A DNA stretch of 27,567 nucleotides from Saprolegnia diclina VS20 (GCF_000281045.1 NW_008246122.1:134215-161781); one strand, 5' to 3'. Positions 1-9,622 are shown, counted from the stretch's first letter. Numbers and translations: made by a program. Notes: generated from the letters alone by a model not told the origin.

Positions 1-1332
1 CGTCACAACGACACACCGTCTCCACGTCTTGGGCTTGGAACCTGGCAACTTGCTGGATCTGCCGCGCGACAAAAAGAAGTCGACGTGCGTCGCTACTAGT
101 ACGTTGCGAGTGTCGCAGAACTATACAGCAATCGCTGCACGTTGTGCTTCGAAGCGACTGCGATGTAGTCAATTTAATGCAGTCATGGTCAACTAATCGT
201 ACTACCCTACCCCGCACAGTACGCGCTCGTGACACGCGTGATTAGAATCTTGAACGACAAATCCGGAAAATGAACCAATCTCGATTTCAGCCAATCACCG
301 TCGAAGGTGCGCCGTAGAGGGCTCGGGGTAGTCTCAGATGACGACCATCATCATGGTTTCAGCGCGACTGGCCTCCTGCGATGGAATTCCTACGAGCGCG
401 AAACCAGCGGTCAGCAATCAACCGTCGTGATAGTGCGCCTTCTGGTTGTTCTGGGCTGGTATGTCTGCGTGAACACTTTGCCCGTGTGGGTACCCGAACG
501 CTCGTTGGCGACGCGCGGCAGAGGTTCGCACAGCACGTTCGTGGCGCATTCGGCGACCAATCAACCGGGGTGCGATCGTCCCACACCGTTCGGGTCTCGT
601 GGTAGGCCATCACCCAGAATACCAATCATCGACCGACGGCCGCAAGCATCACCGTATCAACCCCAATGCAACGACCCTGCGATCAACCTCCAGCCATGAT
701 GGAGAATATCACACTGGAAACTCCTTCCTTCCAGTCCAGTGCACTTGCTCTATGCGGCTTTGCACCAGCCATCGCCAGTCGCCACCGAAGCGAACGCCAA
801 CGCGTGAAAGTATCTTGCGCCAGCTGGGGACGGGGCATCGCAGGCTTCGATTAGTACCTCGCGTGACAAAACGCGCCCGCAGCACTTTGTCCCAAGACCG
901 GATGGTTTTGCCCAAGCGTCCATCGACCATTTGACGTTGCCAGCAGTCGTGACAGCAGCCGACTCGACGTCGTCCTGTCTACCAGATCACGTTGACGCTG
1001 AGTGCTCGTCGATCGGCGCCGCGTACGAGCGATCGCCGCGTCAAGCGCGCGACCGGCGTGGGCAAAACGTGGGCAAAACCTGTGTCTCGTCGGCTTCGAC
1101 GGACAAAACACGTGGCGACAACTCAAGAAAGTAAACACGATCGGATTACTGTTGGGCTCGCGACGCCAGCAGATGGCCCGTCTTCAGCATCTCAAATCAT
1201 CTCAAATTGCACTGCAAAGATATTCAATTGAGCTTCACATACAAATGGTTGATCGCAGCGCACTCAACGCCGACGGCGTGTCGCAGATGGCTTGGTCACT
1301 CAGCCAGCGGTCATAGTCGTTCTTCTTGCAGC
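1..1332. other. No gene supported (left edge to first bZIP gene)
   Basis: I see no recognisable gene here. Short open frames exist on both strands but lack a recognisable domain, and several begin only at GTG or TTG. A frame open from base 2 to a TAA at 194-196 enters from the left edge and could be the last codons of a gene lying outside the window, but 64 codons without a recognisable motif do not establish it. No RNA gene, inverted repeat or tandem repeat was noticed. Part of the right end is presumably the promoter of the gene at 1333. Confidence 0.4.
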
Positions 1333-2082
1333 ATGAACAAAGCGTCGATCAACTTCATCTTGGACGCGCGGCCACCGAGCCGCAAGTGCCCGGTGCACGC
1401 GGCGCAGAAGGCTATGGAGAAGCGCTTGTACAACCGCGAGCGGCAACAGCACCTCCGCCGCATCGAGAACCACGAGCGCCAAATGCTCAAGGTGCAGATC
1501 CATGAGCTCGAGCTCGAGCTGCAGCGGCTCCAGCACCGCGGCCGACCCTCGCAGAGTCCATCTTCGCTCCTCCCGGCCGAGGTTGAGAACCGGTCACTAA
1601 AGCGCCGCATGCACGAGTACTCGTCCTTCATGCACGAGATGGCCAACTGGGCAACGCAAATCACGCAGAGCATTAGCTCGGACGCGGCATGGATGGCGGG
1701 TCTCGACGACGACGACGACAAGAGCCGGCCATCGAGCCACGCAGCAACGGTCGAGGCGCTCGACGTCGAGAACCTCCCGTCCGGCCATCGCAAGCGCCTC
1801 TACAACCGCATGCGCCAGCGCTTGTACCGCCGCAGGGAAGTCGAGGAAGCCGACTTGCTCCAGCAGCAGGTGCTCGAGCTCACGGCCACGCTCGACGCAC
1901 TCACAAAGGCGCCGGCCGAGGCCGAGCACCACTCGCGCGCCGACCTCGATCGCAGCCGGAACCACGAGCTCAAGTGCCGCTTTGACGAGCACCAAGAACT
2001 CGCCCACTCGATGCTCGGCTGGATCGCACACACGTCGGCACAAATCGACCGTGACCGCCACTGGATTAGCGCGCAATGCTAG
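1333..2082 (+). CDS. bZIP-like protein with two basic-leucine regions
   Basis: A single-exon gene encoding 249 residues. The ATG at 1333 is the only in-frame ATG before the conserved part. It is probably a nuclear DNA-binding transcription factor. Two basic regions are visible: residues about 27-72 (core KRLYNRERQQHLRRIE, then a leucine/glutamate helix) and about 152-200 (core KRLYNRMRQRLYRRRE, then LLQQQVLELTATLDAL). Both keep the bZIP Asn and the Arg eight residues later, but the usual Ala-Ala pair is replaced by Arg-Gln. A DDDDD run lies between them. The C-terminal domain seen in the two neighbouring bZIP genes is absent. The protein may have arisen by internal duplication or by fusion of two short genes. 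The bZIP call is good; the target sites are unknown. Confidence 0.8.
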   Translation: MNKASINFILDARPPSRKCPVHAAQKAMEKRLYNRERQQHLRRIENHERQMLKVQIHELELELQRLQHRGRPSQSPSSLLPAEVENRSLKRRMHEYSSFMHEMANWATQITQSISSDAAWMAGLDDDDDKSRPSSHAATVEALDVENLPSGHRKRLYNRMRQRLYRRREVEEADLLQQQVLELTATLDALTKAPAEAEHHSRADLDRSRNHELKCRFDEHQELAHSMLGWIAHTSAQIDRDRHWISAQC

Positions 2083-3042
2083 TCGTATAGTGTAGTTTAG
2101 TAAACTAAAGTTAAAGTTGAATGTTGCAACCCGTTCACTTGTGCAGCATTGCATGATCAGCGATTGCACATGCAAGCTTCGGGCGCCGTGGCGACTGCAC
2201 TCGGTCGTCGCTCTCGCCGGTGGTCGTCGCGCATGCAAATTCAATTGGTCGACCTCCTACCTCTGCGCGGTGTACCCAGTCGGAAGAAAGCCGTGTGGTA
2301 AACCGATCGGGACCGGCCAAGAGGCTGTCGTTACTCACTTGGCCACGAATGAAGATTTCCCACAAAAAATCACCGAAATGCCACGCTCCACGCTCAAGAC
2401 GGCCGCCTCTCTACGCTCTCTACGCCACCGTGTGACACAAATAAAACAGAAAAACCTGTAGGAAATAATATCTCAATAGACTCATTCCAACAACAACACT
2501 GCATTTGCCTGGACATCTTGGCGACTCGAAATCGTACAGGATTGTGATGGCGATGATGGATGTCGCCCCACCAACAAGATGGTCGTGAGAGCTGATCCAG
2601 TGGTATTGGCCGCGACGGGCGCTAGGAAGCTGTGCCAACAGTCGAGTGAGTAACGACTCCTAGTAGTTACAGTCAAGTTGTACACGTTTTCGCGCCAAGG
2701 CGAGGACCAAGAACGTCTTCGTTGCCGATCAGTAGGAATCTTGAAGCTATTTTTAAAAATACCTTGTTTTTTGTAAGCGTCCCAGCAACGTATTAAAATA
2801 GCATACGTGGCATACGGTAGGACCGGCTTTTTCACGCCCAATCAAAAACCGGCACACATCCAGCCGCATACTACGTCGTTATCCGGATGCATCTGTATTT
2901 TAATACCAGCTCGTAATAAAAACAGGTGGGTGCTGCATGCATGCAAAGGGTGAGGGGCGCCTCTTTTTATTTAAAAATGGGTGGATTTGTATTTAATTGT
3001 ACCGCCATCCCTCATTCACAGACTGGAAGACGACGAGGCAGC
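2083..3042. other. Intergenic region without a supported gene
   Basis: About 960 bases between the two same-strand bZIP genes. The sequence becomes AT-richer than the coding parts. A minus-strand open frame at 2482-2841 starts at TTG and was not accepted. The right end holds the initiator-like site of the next gene. No tRNA, clear repeat or transposon end was recognised. Confidence 0.4.
3011..3018 (+). promoter_or_regulatory. Initiator-like site of the bZIP gene at 3043
   Basis: CTCATTCA matches the oomycete initiator pattern YTCANTYY at seven of eight positions and lies 24 bases before the ATG at 3043. This distance is usual for the short 5' leaders of oomycete genes. It supports 3043 rather than the in-frame upstream ATGs at 2941 and 2977, which would lie before the transcription start. 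There is no good FPR element (CAWTTT) right after it, so the assignment is tentative. Confidence 0.35.
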
Positions 3043-4503
3043 ATGGCGAGCGTCCCATCTTCGCCCTTCTCGCTGGCCGACATGGCATCCTGCGGCTACA
3101 GCTCGGACGAGATGGTCGACATGGACATGGGCCAAGTAGACGCAGCCGCGGCCGGATGCGACTTTGACGTCGACCTCGAGTGGCTCGCGTCGGTCTCGGA
3201 GCCGCCGCCGATCCCGATCGTCGTGCCGGACGCGGCCAGCCGCTTCGAGTACGTGACGGACGACAATGCGTCAATGAGCAGCGCCGTGTCGAGCCCGGCG
3301 TCCAAGCACGCTACGTCCACCAAGTCGGCCAAGGCGGCGTCGACAGACGCGTACGACAAGAAGAAGCAGTACAATCGCGAGCGCAACCGGCGGTTCCGCA
3401 TGATGGAGAAGCAAGAAGCGACGCAGTTGTCGCAGCAGATCCAAGATTTGCAGTCCCAACTCAAGCAGATTGAAAGCAAGAAGAGGGCCACGACACCGCG
3501 ACCTGTCGACGACGACACTACGTCCAGCGCCGTCGTGCCGAGCAAGAACCTCTTGCCATGGAAGGACGTGGCGACGATCTTCAAGACGATGAAGGACGCG
3601 AGCTCGGAGAAGCAGTCGTCGCTGCACAGCAAGGTGCGCAAGTACAAGGAGATTGCGTGCATCATGAACTCGTGGGTCGCCAAGTCCATGTCGGTGCCCA
3701 CGTTCTCTGATCCGTTCAAGCAGTCGTGGCGCAACTCGTCGCTCATGGCCCACGAAAGCTCGCGGCGCCTTGGCTTTGACTGGATCACGAAGCAGCTCTA
3801 CCACAACATTGACGCCATGATCCAGCACTGCGGACTACCGTCGACCATGGCGCCGTGCAGCGAAGTCCACGTCTTCCCGCTCGAGAACGACCCGTCGTAC
3901 CACCTCGTCAAGGCCCGCCAGCGCATCGAGTATGCGACCTTGGACGAGGTCACGCAGACGCTCCAGCGCCTCTATTTTCAAAAGCCGGACGGGCTCCTCG
4001 ACATGCCGGACCCGAACATCATGTACTTTCGCATGAAGTCGCCGTACGGTGCGACGCAGCAAAACTCGTACTTCCAGAACATCCTTGCGCGCCAGTTCTT
4101 CGACGAGAACCGGTACGTGGTCTTCACGCACAGCATCACGGACGACGAGAAGTACCCGCTCGACCGCATCCAGCGCAATTGGACCAACTGGACGATCGCC
4201 GAGCGCCTCGGCCACGACCGCGTCATCATCAAGCAGGTCTCGGTCGCGAACGGGCTGCGCATGAAGGACCAGTACCTGCCGTTCGACCAAGACCCGTCGA
4301 CGGCGCTGTCGACCGACCCCGTCGTTCAGTTTCGACAGTTCGAGCACAAGACGCACGTGTACCACCAGCGCATCTTTGCGCAAGACGTGCTCAAGTTTCA
4401 GCAAACGCTGGCGCAGATTCGATATGAGAACGCGACCGCGCGCATCGACTCGATGAGCCCCGAGCCGAGTCCGATGGGCAGCCCCGTCGCCGCCCAGCGG
4501 TAA
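3043..4503 (+). CDS. bZIP-like transcription factor with conserved C-terminal domain
   Basis: A single exon encoding 486 residues, probably a nuclear regulator. An acidic N-terminus (residues 1-100, with DMDMGQVD and similar) is followed by the basic region at about 105-145 (core KKQYNRERNRRFRMMEKQE) and a short zipper (L, L, I at seven-residue spacing). The C-terminal half, about 235-440, is a globular domain shared with the gene at 7573-8692: compare NRYVVFTHSITDDEKYPL and NWTNWTIAERLG here with RYVVCAQSVVSDELHQ and QWTSWTIADRV there. In oomycetes such domains are sometimes described as START-like or as related to the M96 mating-specific family. I recall this only vaguely and treat it as inference. 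Frames could be opened upstream to 2926, but that codon is GTG and the stretch is AT-rich with an initiator-like site, so I place the start at 3043. Confidence 0.85.
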   Translation: MASVPSSPFSLADMASCGYSSDEMVDMDMGQVDAAAAGCDFDVDLEWLASVSEPPPIPIVVPDAASRFEYVTDDNASMSSAVSSPASKHATSTKSAKAASTDAYDKKKQYNRERNRRFRMMEKQEATQLSQQIQDLQSQLKQIESKKRATTPRPVDDDTTSSAVVPSKNLLPWKDVATIFKTMKDASSEKQSSLHSKVRKYKEIACIMNSWVAKSMSVPTFSDPFKQSWRNSSLMAHESSRRLGFDWITKQLYHNIDAMIQHCGLPSTMAPCSEVHVFPLENDPSYHLVKARQRIEYATLDEVTQTLQRLYFQKPDGLLDMPDPNIMYFRMKSPYGATQQNSYFQNILARQFFDENRYVVFTHSITDDEKYPLDRIQRNWTNWTIAERLGHDRVIIKQVSVANGLRMKDQYLPFDQDPSTALSTDPVVQFRQFEHKTHVYHQRIFAQDVLKFQQTLAQIRYENATARIDSMSPEPSPMGSPVAAQR

Positions 4504-4746
4504 CGCACCCGACACGATAGTAGATTCTTTGTATGCGTCCAACCACCCTGTAGAATGATGATTATGGTGATCTTGATGTTGATCTCTGAACAGTCGGTGC
4601 AGAGGCAGGGTTAGGTGGGGCTAGGGTTAAAAAAGACAAAAACTAAAATTATCCGAAGAATGAAGGAAAGCACGTTGGAGGAATCGAGGGACGGATGCTC
4701 GATGGCAGTGGCGACACTACATTGTACTAGACACAAAGCCAAAGGG

Positions 4747-6890
4747 TTACGCCGCCTCGAGGCAGGCGACAAGATCGGCGGTGGATGGCCGGGCGGAAGG
4801 CTCGTTGGCGCAGCAGCGCTGAATGATGAATGCGAGCACGGGGTCTTGGGCCGACGACCGCGTATATGCAGCGTCGACGTGGGCAAGCAGCTTCCCGAGT
4901 GCAAACACATCGTCCGCGAACGTGCATGTGGGTGCGAATTTGAAGCTCGCGAGTTTGAGAACGCCGCTGGTCGTGAAAAAGACGTGCTTGGCGTCGAGGT
5001 GCCCGTGCATGATGCCCTGCGCATGAAGTGCGTCGAGACCTCGCGTCAATCCGGTCGCAATATCGACTTTGGACACGCGCCGTCGGGGCTCGGGCTGCGC
5101 GAGGCACGTCACGAGGTCGCCGCCGTCCAGAAACTCGAGCACGAGCTTGGACGAAGCGCCGCCGATGACACCACATAGCCGCACCAGATGTGGCGACGCA
5201 CCCAGACTACAACACCAGAATAAGTTTGGGGTCATCCCATTGGACGCGTACGCAAACAGATTGCCCAAATGACGTTCGTATGCCCGCGCATCCGCCAGGA
5301 CCGGAGCCACTGTCTTGAGCACCACCGGGCTCGAGCCATGCCGTGCCAGCTCGGTTGACGGCGCAAGCTGCCTCACGAACGGCACGTCGGTTGCCGCAAC
5401 AATCGGGACGCCGCTGGTGGTCGTTGTGTACGGGCCAGCGTGCAGCGAGAGGCACTTGTGCACCTGCGCGGCCGTCGGGCGGTCGATCGGGTCGGCGGCC
5501 ATGCACTTGTGCGCCAGCTCATAATACCAGAGCGGGCACGTGAGCGAGAGCAGCGGTCGACGACCTTCCGAGACTTGCAGAATCAGTGCATATTCATTCG
5601 GGCAGTCTTCGCTGTACGGCCGCATATTCGTGTCGAGCTCGGTGAGGAGCACGCCGAGCGCGTAGACGTCGACTTCGGTGCCATAATGGTTCGTCGACGT
5701 CGCTTCGGGCGCCATGTAGAAGGGCGTGCCCATGTCGGCCGTCTTGGAGCGGAGTCCGTTCTCGCGCGCAATGCCAAAGTCTGCGACCTGGACCAAGTTG
5801 TCGGTGGACAAGAGGACATTTTGGGGCTTGAGGTCCCGGTGGATGACGTTGCACTTGTGCAGGTCCACGAGTGCGGCGGCGACCGCGACCGCAATGGCTT
5901 GGTGCGGCAGCGTGCACCCCGTGCGCTCGTTGGCGCGGCACTTATCGAGGTGCGTGCGCAGATCGCCGTGGACCATGTAGGGCATGACGATCTTGGGCTG
6001 GTTGGTGTCGAGGTCGGCCATCGCGAGCAGCTGCACTGTGTGCTGCGACTGCAGCCTACCCAGGTTTGAATCATGAGGCACGATGCGACAAAGATGGTCG
6101 TGTCGTACTTGAACATGGCCGAGACTTCGCGGTGAAACGTGGTCAGGTCCTCGACTTGGTCAAGGCACTTGATAGCGACGAGGTCGTTCTTGTAGAGACC
6201 GCGATAGACCGTCCCGTGGGCGCCAGTGCCAATCGGCTGGAGCTGCTGGAGGTCGCTCGCGCTCGAAACGATCGGGATGTCGGCCACTACAGGAGCTTAG
6301 GACGTGAAAAGAGAGGGCGTTGTACTGTAGCTGGGTGCGTGGAGGAAGGTCTGCTGTGGCAAGAGGCGGCGAAGCTGCGCCAATTCGCTTCGGAGGCGTG
6401 CGTTCTCATCGCGCAGCTCTGCGATCGCGACGGCCGAGTGCACGTTGGCGATCGAGCCGAGTACGGTGTTGTTGGTCGACGACGACGACGACGTAGCGCG
6501 CGTGCGAGGGCTCGGTGACGGGCGCTGCAGCTTGACGTGCAGGTCGCCGCAGCGTGCGCCTTCAAATTTGACGGGAAACCACGCTTCAGCGACGCTCACC
6601 CGCCGAAAGACGTCGTTGAGGTCGATGTCGCAGATGCCAATGGGCTTGTCGCGGAGCCAATTGTTGTTCATAATGTCGATCTGCAGCACGGGCAGTGGCG
6701 ACGGGACGTCCGTGAATGTCTCGGTGCAGTGCCAAATCGGCGTCGTCCCGCCGTTGTCGTGGGTCTCGGACCGACGCGGGGCCGACGTACCGAGCCGAAG
6801 CACCACGTACGGGTCCTGTACGCCAAGCTTCTGGACAACGCGGAGGTCGCGGCCTCGCACGACCGAGACGACGACGACCGACTCGCCCAT
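4747..6890 (-). CDS. C2-domain protein kinase with C-terminal pseudokinase domain
   Basis: Proposed exons (minus strand): 6890-6326, 6286-6109, 6055-4747; 683 residues. Residues 1-125 are a C2 domain (GRDLRVVQKLGVQDPYVVLR, then DIMNNNWLRDKPIG), a membrane- or calcium-binding module. Next come a Ser-rich linker and a short coiled coil (AELRDENARLRSELAQLR). The first kinase domain (about 205-435) looks active and is of the TKL/Ser-Thr type common in oomycetes: GTGAHGTV loop, VAIK lysine (about 228), HRDLKPQN, DFG and GTPFYMAPE. A second kinase-like domain follows (about 450-683) with HGHLDAKH in place of HRDLKPxN and ASF in place of DFG, so it is probably a pseudokinase. The first intron (6325-6287, 39 nt, GTACAA...GTAG) carries the only stop between the C2 and kinase parts, which share one frame. 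No ATG starts the kinase part alone. If this intron is not real, two adjacent genes remain. Confidence 0.8.
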
Positions 6891-7307
6891 TTTGCTGTTT
6901 GTTTGGTGACCAGCTGGATTTGCGTCTTGACGTGGATTGGCCAAAATACAGCGCATGATGCATGGGATTGGATGAAAATGCGAGGCGCGTCGTGCTGCCA
7001 CGTCACGGCGGATCTTGGGCATCGTGACGGATATGTCATCACCGAGAGCACGTTATGGAATGAGTGTGCTTTCTCCCTACCCTCCTGACAGGAGCGCTCG
7101 AAGCAAAACCCGTTCAAACAGACAACCAATCCTAACGTTCAATTTGACGAGAATGACACTATTGAAAAGCGATTATTGAGTAGGAATTTCGAGACAAATT
7201 TACCAAGATCCCGTTACTAGGTTGTACCTGGGCAAGAAATTAAAACCTTCCTCGTTTCGATGAGCTTTACCAATCAATATATTTCAAAACTATGTCTACG
7301 GCGTGAA
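6891..7307. other. Intergenic region between C2-kinase gene and tRNA-Ala
   Basis: About 417 bases. The left part is the presumed promoter of the minus-strand C2-kinase gene, and the right part is AT-rich sequence before the tRNA. No coding region or repeat was recognised, and no good Inr-FPR match was found close to the ATG at 6890. Confidence 0.4.
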
Positions 7308-7379
7308 GGGGGTATAGCGCAGTGGTAGCGCGTCCGCTTTGCATGCGGAAGGCCCCGGGTTCGACCCCCGGTTCCTCCA
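7308..7379 (+). tRNA. tRNA-Ala (anticodon TGC)
   Basis: A 72-nt cloverleaf without intron. Acceptor arm: GGGGGTA pairs with TTCCTCC and contains G3:U70, the universal alanine identity pair. The D arm is GCGC-AGTGGTA-GCGC. The anticodon stem TCCGC/GCGGA closes the loop TTTGCAT, anticodon TGC. The T arm is CCGGG-TTCGACC-CCCGG and the discriminator base is A. Box A and box B promoter sequences are intact. The acceptor pair at positions 6-67 is U-U, a single mismatch. It should decode GCN alanine codons in the cytosol. Confidence 0.95.
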
Positions 7380-7383
7380 TTCC

Positions 7384-7387
7384 TTTT
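7384..7387 (+). terminator. RNA polymerase III terminator of tRNA-Ala
   Basis: A TTTT run begins five bases after the discriminator base of the tRNA. This is the usual position and form of a pol III stop signal. Confidence 0.6.
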
Positions 7388-7540
7388 GGCTCCCGCTGGT
7401 AACAAGTGCAGCTACCGCGTCGTGGCCTCGGGTAAAAATGGTCTAAGGCCCCTCCCGGGACCTATCGTGTACGATGCACGTCAATCGCCAGCGGCTGATC
7501 AATTCGGCAACATTTTGAATAAATAACTTTGTTACTTTCA

Positions 7541-7588
7541 AGTGCGTGCTAGCCACTGCGGGCCAGTGCGTGCTAGCCACTGCGGGCC
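7541..7588. repeat. 24-bp tandem repeat, two copies
   Basis: Two identical 24-bp units (7541-7564 and 7565-7588, beginning AGTGCGTGCTAGCCACTGCG) lie head to tail. The TAG that ends the minus-strand bZIP gene (7575-7573) is inside the unit read first. The other copy therefore falls in the 3' untranslated region and holds the same stop-bearing sequence. Confidence 0.85.
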
Positions 7589-8692
7589 AGTGCGCGCTGG
7601 AGCAGCGCGCCTTGATGCGCCTCGAGGTGCAGCGCGTAGTCCACTCTTGCGTGCACCAAAAACTGCCACCGCTGACTTGGGTCTCCATCGGCAATGTTTG
7701 GTTCCTCGAGCGTAAATGGCATCTGTGTGCCGTCACCTTGCCTCAACCCGCCCATGATCCGACAGTGCACGACACGAGTCGAGTGCGCATCCACGCGGTC
7801 CGCGATCGTCCAGCTCGTCCACTGTTGCGTGAGCGGACTGGACTGGTGCAGCTCGTCGCTCACAACGCTCTGCGCACACACCACGTAGCGCGCGTCGTCG
7901 ATGGCCCATTGGCACACGAGGACATTTTCGTCAAACGGCTGCGCTCGGAGTGCGCCAAACGTCGAGGGCAAGCGCAGGTACACCATGTCGGTGCCCGGCG
8001 TGTCCAGAATCGCAGCGCCGTCGGCTTGGAAATGAACGGCGTAGAGGCCCTTGGCGACGTCGTGCAGCGGCATGCGCTCGACGCGGTCGCTCCACGTGGT
8101 CATTTGGTACGAGTCCCCCACCGGCTTGACGACCGTGTGGCGGCCGTCGCTGCTTGGTAGTGCGTCCACGCTCGACAGCACTGCTGGGACGTTGTGCCAG
8201 AGCCGCTGGCCAATCCAGTCGTACGCAATCTGGCGCGCCTCGTTGTGGGCGAGCAGTGTTGTAGCGCCCGTCTAGCAGACAAAAGATGAGCGCAATCCAT
8301 CGTCGGTGACAAGATCGTACCGGCGTAGCATGCTGCAGCCACTTTTCTAGAGCCTTGCGCGTGGCGACGTAGCGCTTGACGCGGACGCGGAGGGCCGAAG
8401 CCTGCGCTTGGCTTTCGCTAAGCTCGGCGACAAAGACCGTGGCGATATCACGCCACGTAAGCGCGCTCGCGGGCTTCGTGTGCCGCAAGTGCACAATTCT
8501 AGCCTCCAGTTGCTCGATTTCGTGCGTCAAGTGCGTCTTTTCTTCGGCTTCCAGCCGCCGGAATGCACGATTCCGGTGCTTGTTGTAGAGCCGCTTCTTC
8601 TCGAGCGCCGACTGTGCCTTCGTCTCGTCGCTTGTCGTCGACGACGCAAGCATCATGCTCGGCGGCGTTGTTGTTTTTGACGTTGGGTGCAT
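7573..8692 (-). CDS. bZIP-like transcription factor with conserved C-terminal domain
   Basis: Two exons on the minus strand: 8692-8321 and 8271-7573, with a 49-nt intron (GTACGA...CTAG); 356 residues. The basic region and zipper lie at about 28-72 (core KKRLYNKHRNRAFRRLE, then a leucine-bearing helix). The C-terminal domain (about 125-345) is homologous to that of the gene at 3043-4503. The splice choice is supported by that alignment: the joined protein reads TLLAHNEARQIAYDWIGQRL, matching SSLMAHESSRRLGFDWITKQL. The ATG at 8692 is preceded by a good Inr-FPR promoter. Likely a nuclear DNA-binding regulator; targets unknown. The stop codon lies in a 24-bp tandem repeat. Confidence 0.85.
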
Positions 8693-9417
8693 CGACGAGT
8701 GAATTTAGAGAATGGCTCCTCGAGCACCACGCTGTGTTGCCGCCACACAACTCATCGGATGACGGTGTTGGCTGCGATGCGTCGGGCCATTAGTTGTGCG
8801 CTGTGTATGGTTGAGTTGCCGGTGCCAGGTGGTGCCACCAGATGGCGCCAAGTGAGAGAGTATGGAGAAAGTGGCACTTACCTCCACTGCAAGCAACGAG
8901 CGATGATCGAGCACGACAGACATCCACGACACTTTATGCACTGAGCTCGTTCGATGCTCTGTCGACGGTGTTGCCAGCTATGGTCGATTGGGCAGTACTA
9001 AGACGGACACTGAGCTTAGGATGCCAATTTTAAGGGTGGTCGGCAGTGCAACGACACAGCACAAGACAATGATCGTGGTTGTTGTCCTCGCTTTCTTTCG
9101 TGCATATGTGGTCATCGGGAGAGCAGAAGCGAGCACTTGCCATGGTCCCGCCGCTGTGCCCATGGTCACCGGGCCTTTCTAAAATACTTTATCCCCAAAC
9201 TCTGTCGTTGTGGAAAGAAACGGGTTGTCCATAACCTGTGGTCGCTGCTGTGGACGACTGGCTTGTAGGGGATTTAAGTGGGACATGGGAGTGGTGCGGA
9301 GGACATGGCAGCTGAGAACGTTGTGTCGTTAGAGCTGTAAACTGTTTCTTTCCAGTTGAGCGACAAGAGTATTGGATACATCCTATTTTACCTGACCATC
9401 GTGTACTATTAGTAGTA
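8693..9417. other. Intergenic region without a supported gene
   Basis: About 725 bases from the promoter of the bZIP gene at 8692 to the pogo-like element. Only short frames without domains are present on either strand. No RNA gene or repeat was recognised inside it. Confidence 0.4.
8702..8714 (-). promoter_or_regulatory. Inr-FPR-like core promoter of the bZIP gene at 8692
   Basis: Read on the minus strand, CATTCTCTAAATT fits the 3' thirteen positions of the oomycete consensus GCTCATTYYNCAWTTT at 11 of 13. It ends nine bases before the ATG. Oomycete genes usually start transcription at the A of this initiator, which would give a leader of about 20 nt. Confidence 0.45.
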
Positions 9418-9491
9418 CAGCGGTGGAAGGAATACAAGGAGGTTAATATGACCTCTAATCCAGCGATCTGATTGGCTGAACGGGCCGGCCG
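9418..9491 (+). repeat. Left terminal inverted repeat of pogo-like element
   Basis: This 74-bp arm is the exact reverse complement of 9888-9961. The match runs three bases further on each side only because both ends sit in GTAC, which is itself palindromic and includes the TA target site. Confidence 0.85.
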
Positions 9492-9622
9492 GTGAGACAC
9501 TTAAACCCCTTGCAGTTCATATCCTGTGTCAAGCCATAAAAGCTTTTGAATATGATATCTACGATTTGTGTGGATTGTGATGACGCATCGTGGCCCTAGT
9601 GATTACGCATCATGATTAGTAA

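Noticed and set aside
2482-2841. Minus-strand frame with a weakly THAP-like or transposase-like stretch
   Set aside because: It starts at TTG, the resemblance is limited to a few residues, and no terminal repeats or finger cysteines were found.
2926-3042. N-terminal extension of the bZIP protein at 3043
   Set aside because: The first codon is GTG, the in-frame ATGs at 2941 and 2977 lie in AT-rich sequence, and an initiator-like site sits between them and 3043.
1689-4427. Long overlapping frames on both strands inside the bZIP genes
   Set aside because: They are shadows caused by GC-rich codons; they are rich in Arg/Pro/Ala and lack domains.
5583-6287. A separate kinase gene starting at 6287
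   Set aside because: The codon at 6287 is GTG, no ATG lies before the glycine loop, and the upstream C2 frame is in the same phase. A C2-kinase fusion through a 39-nt intron explains the region better.
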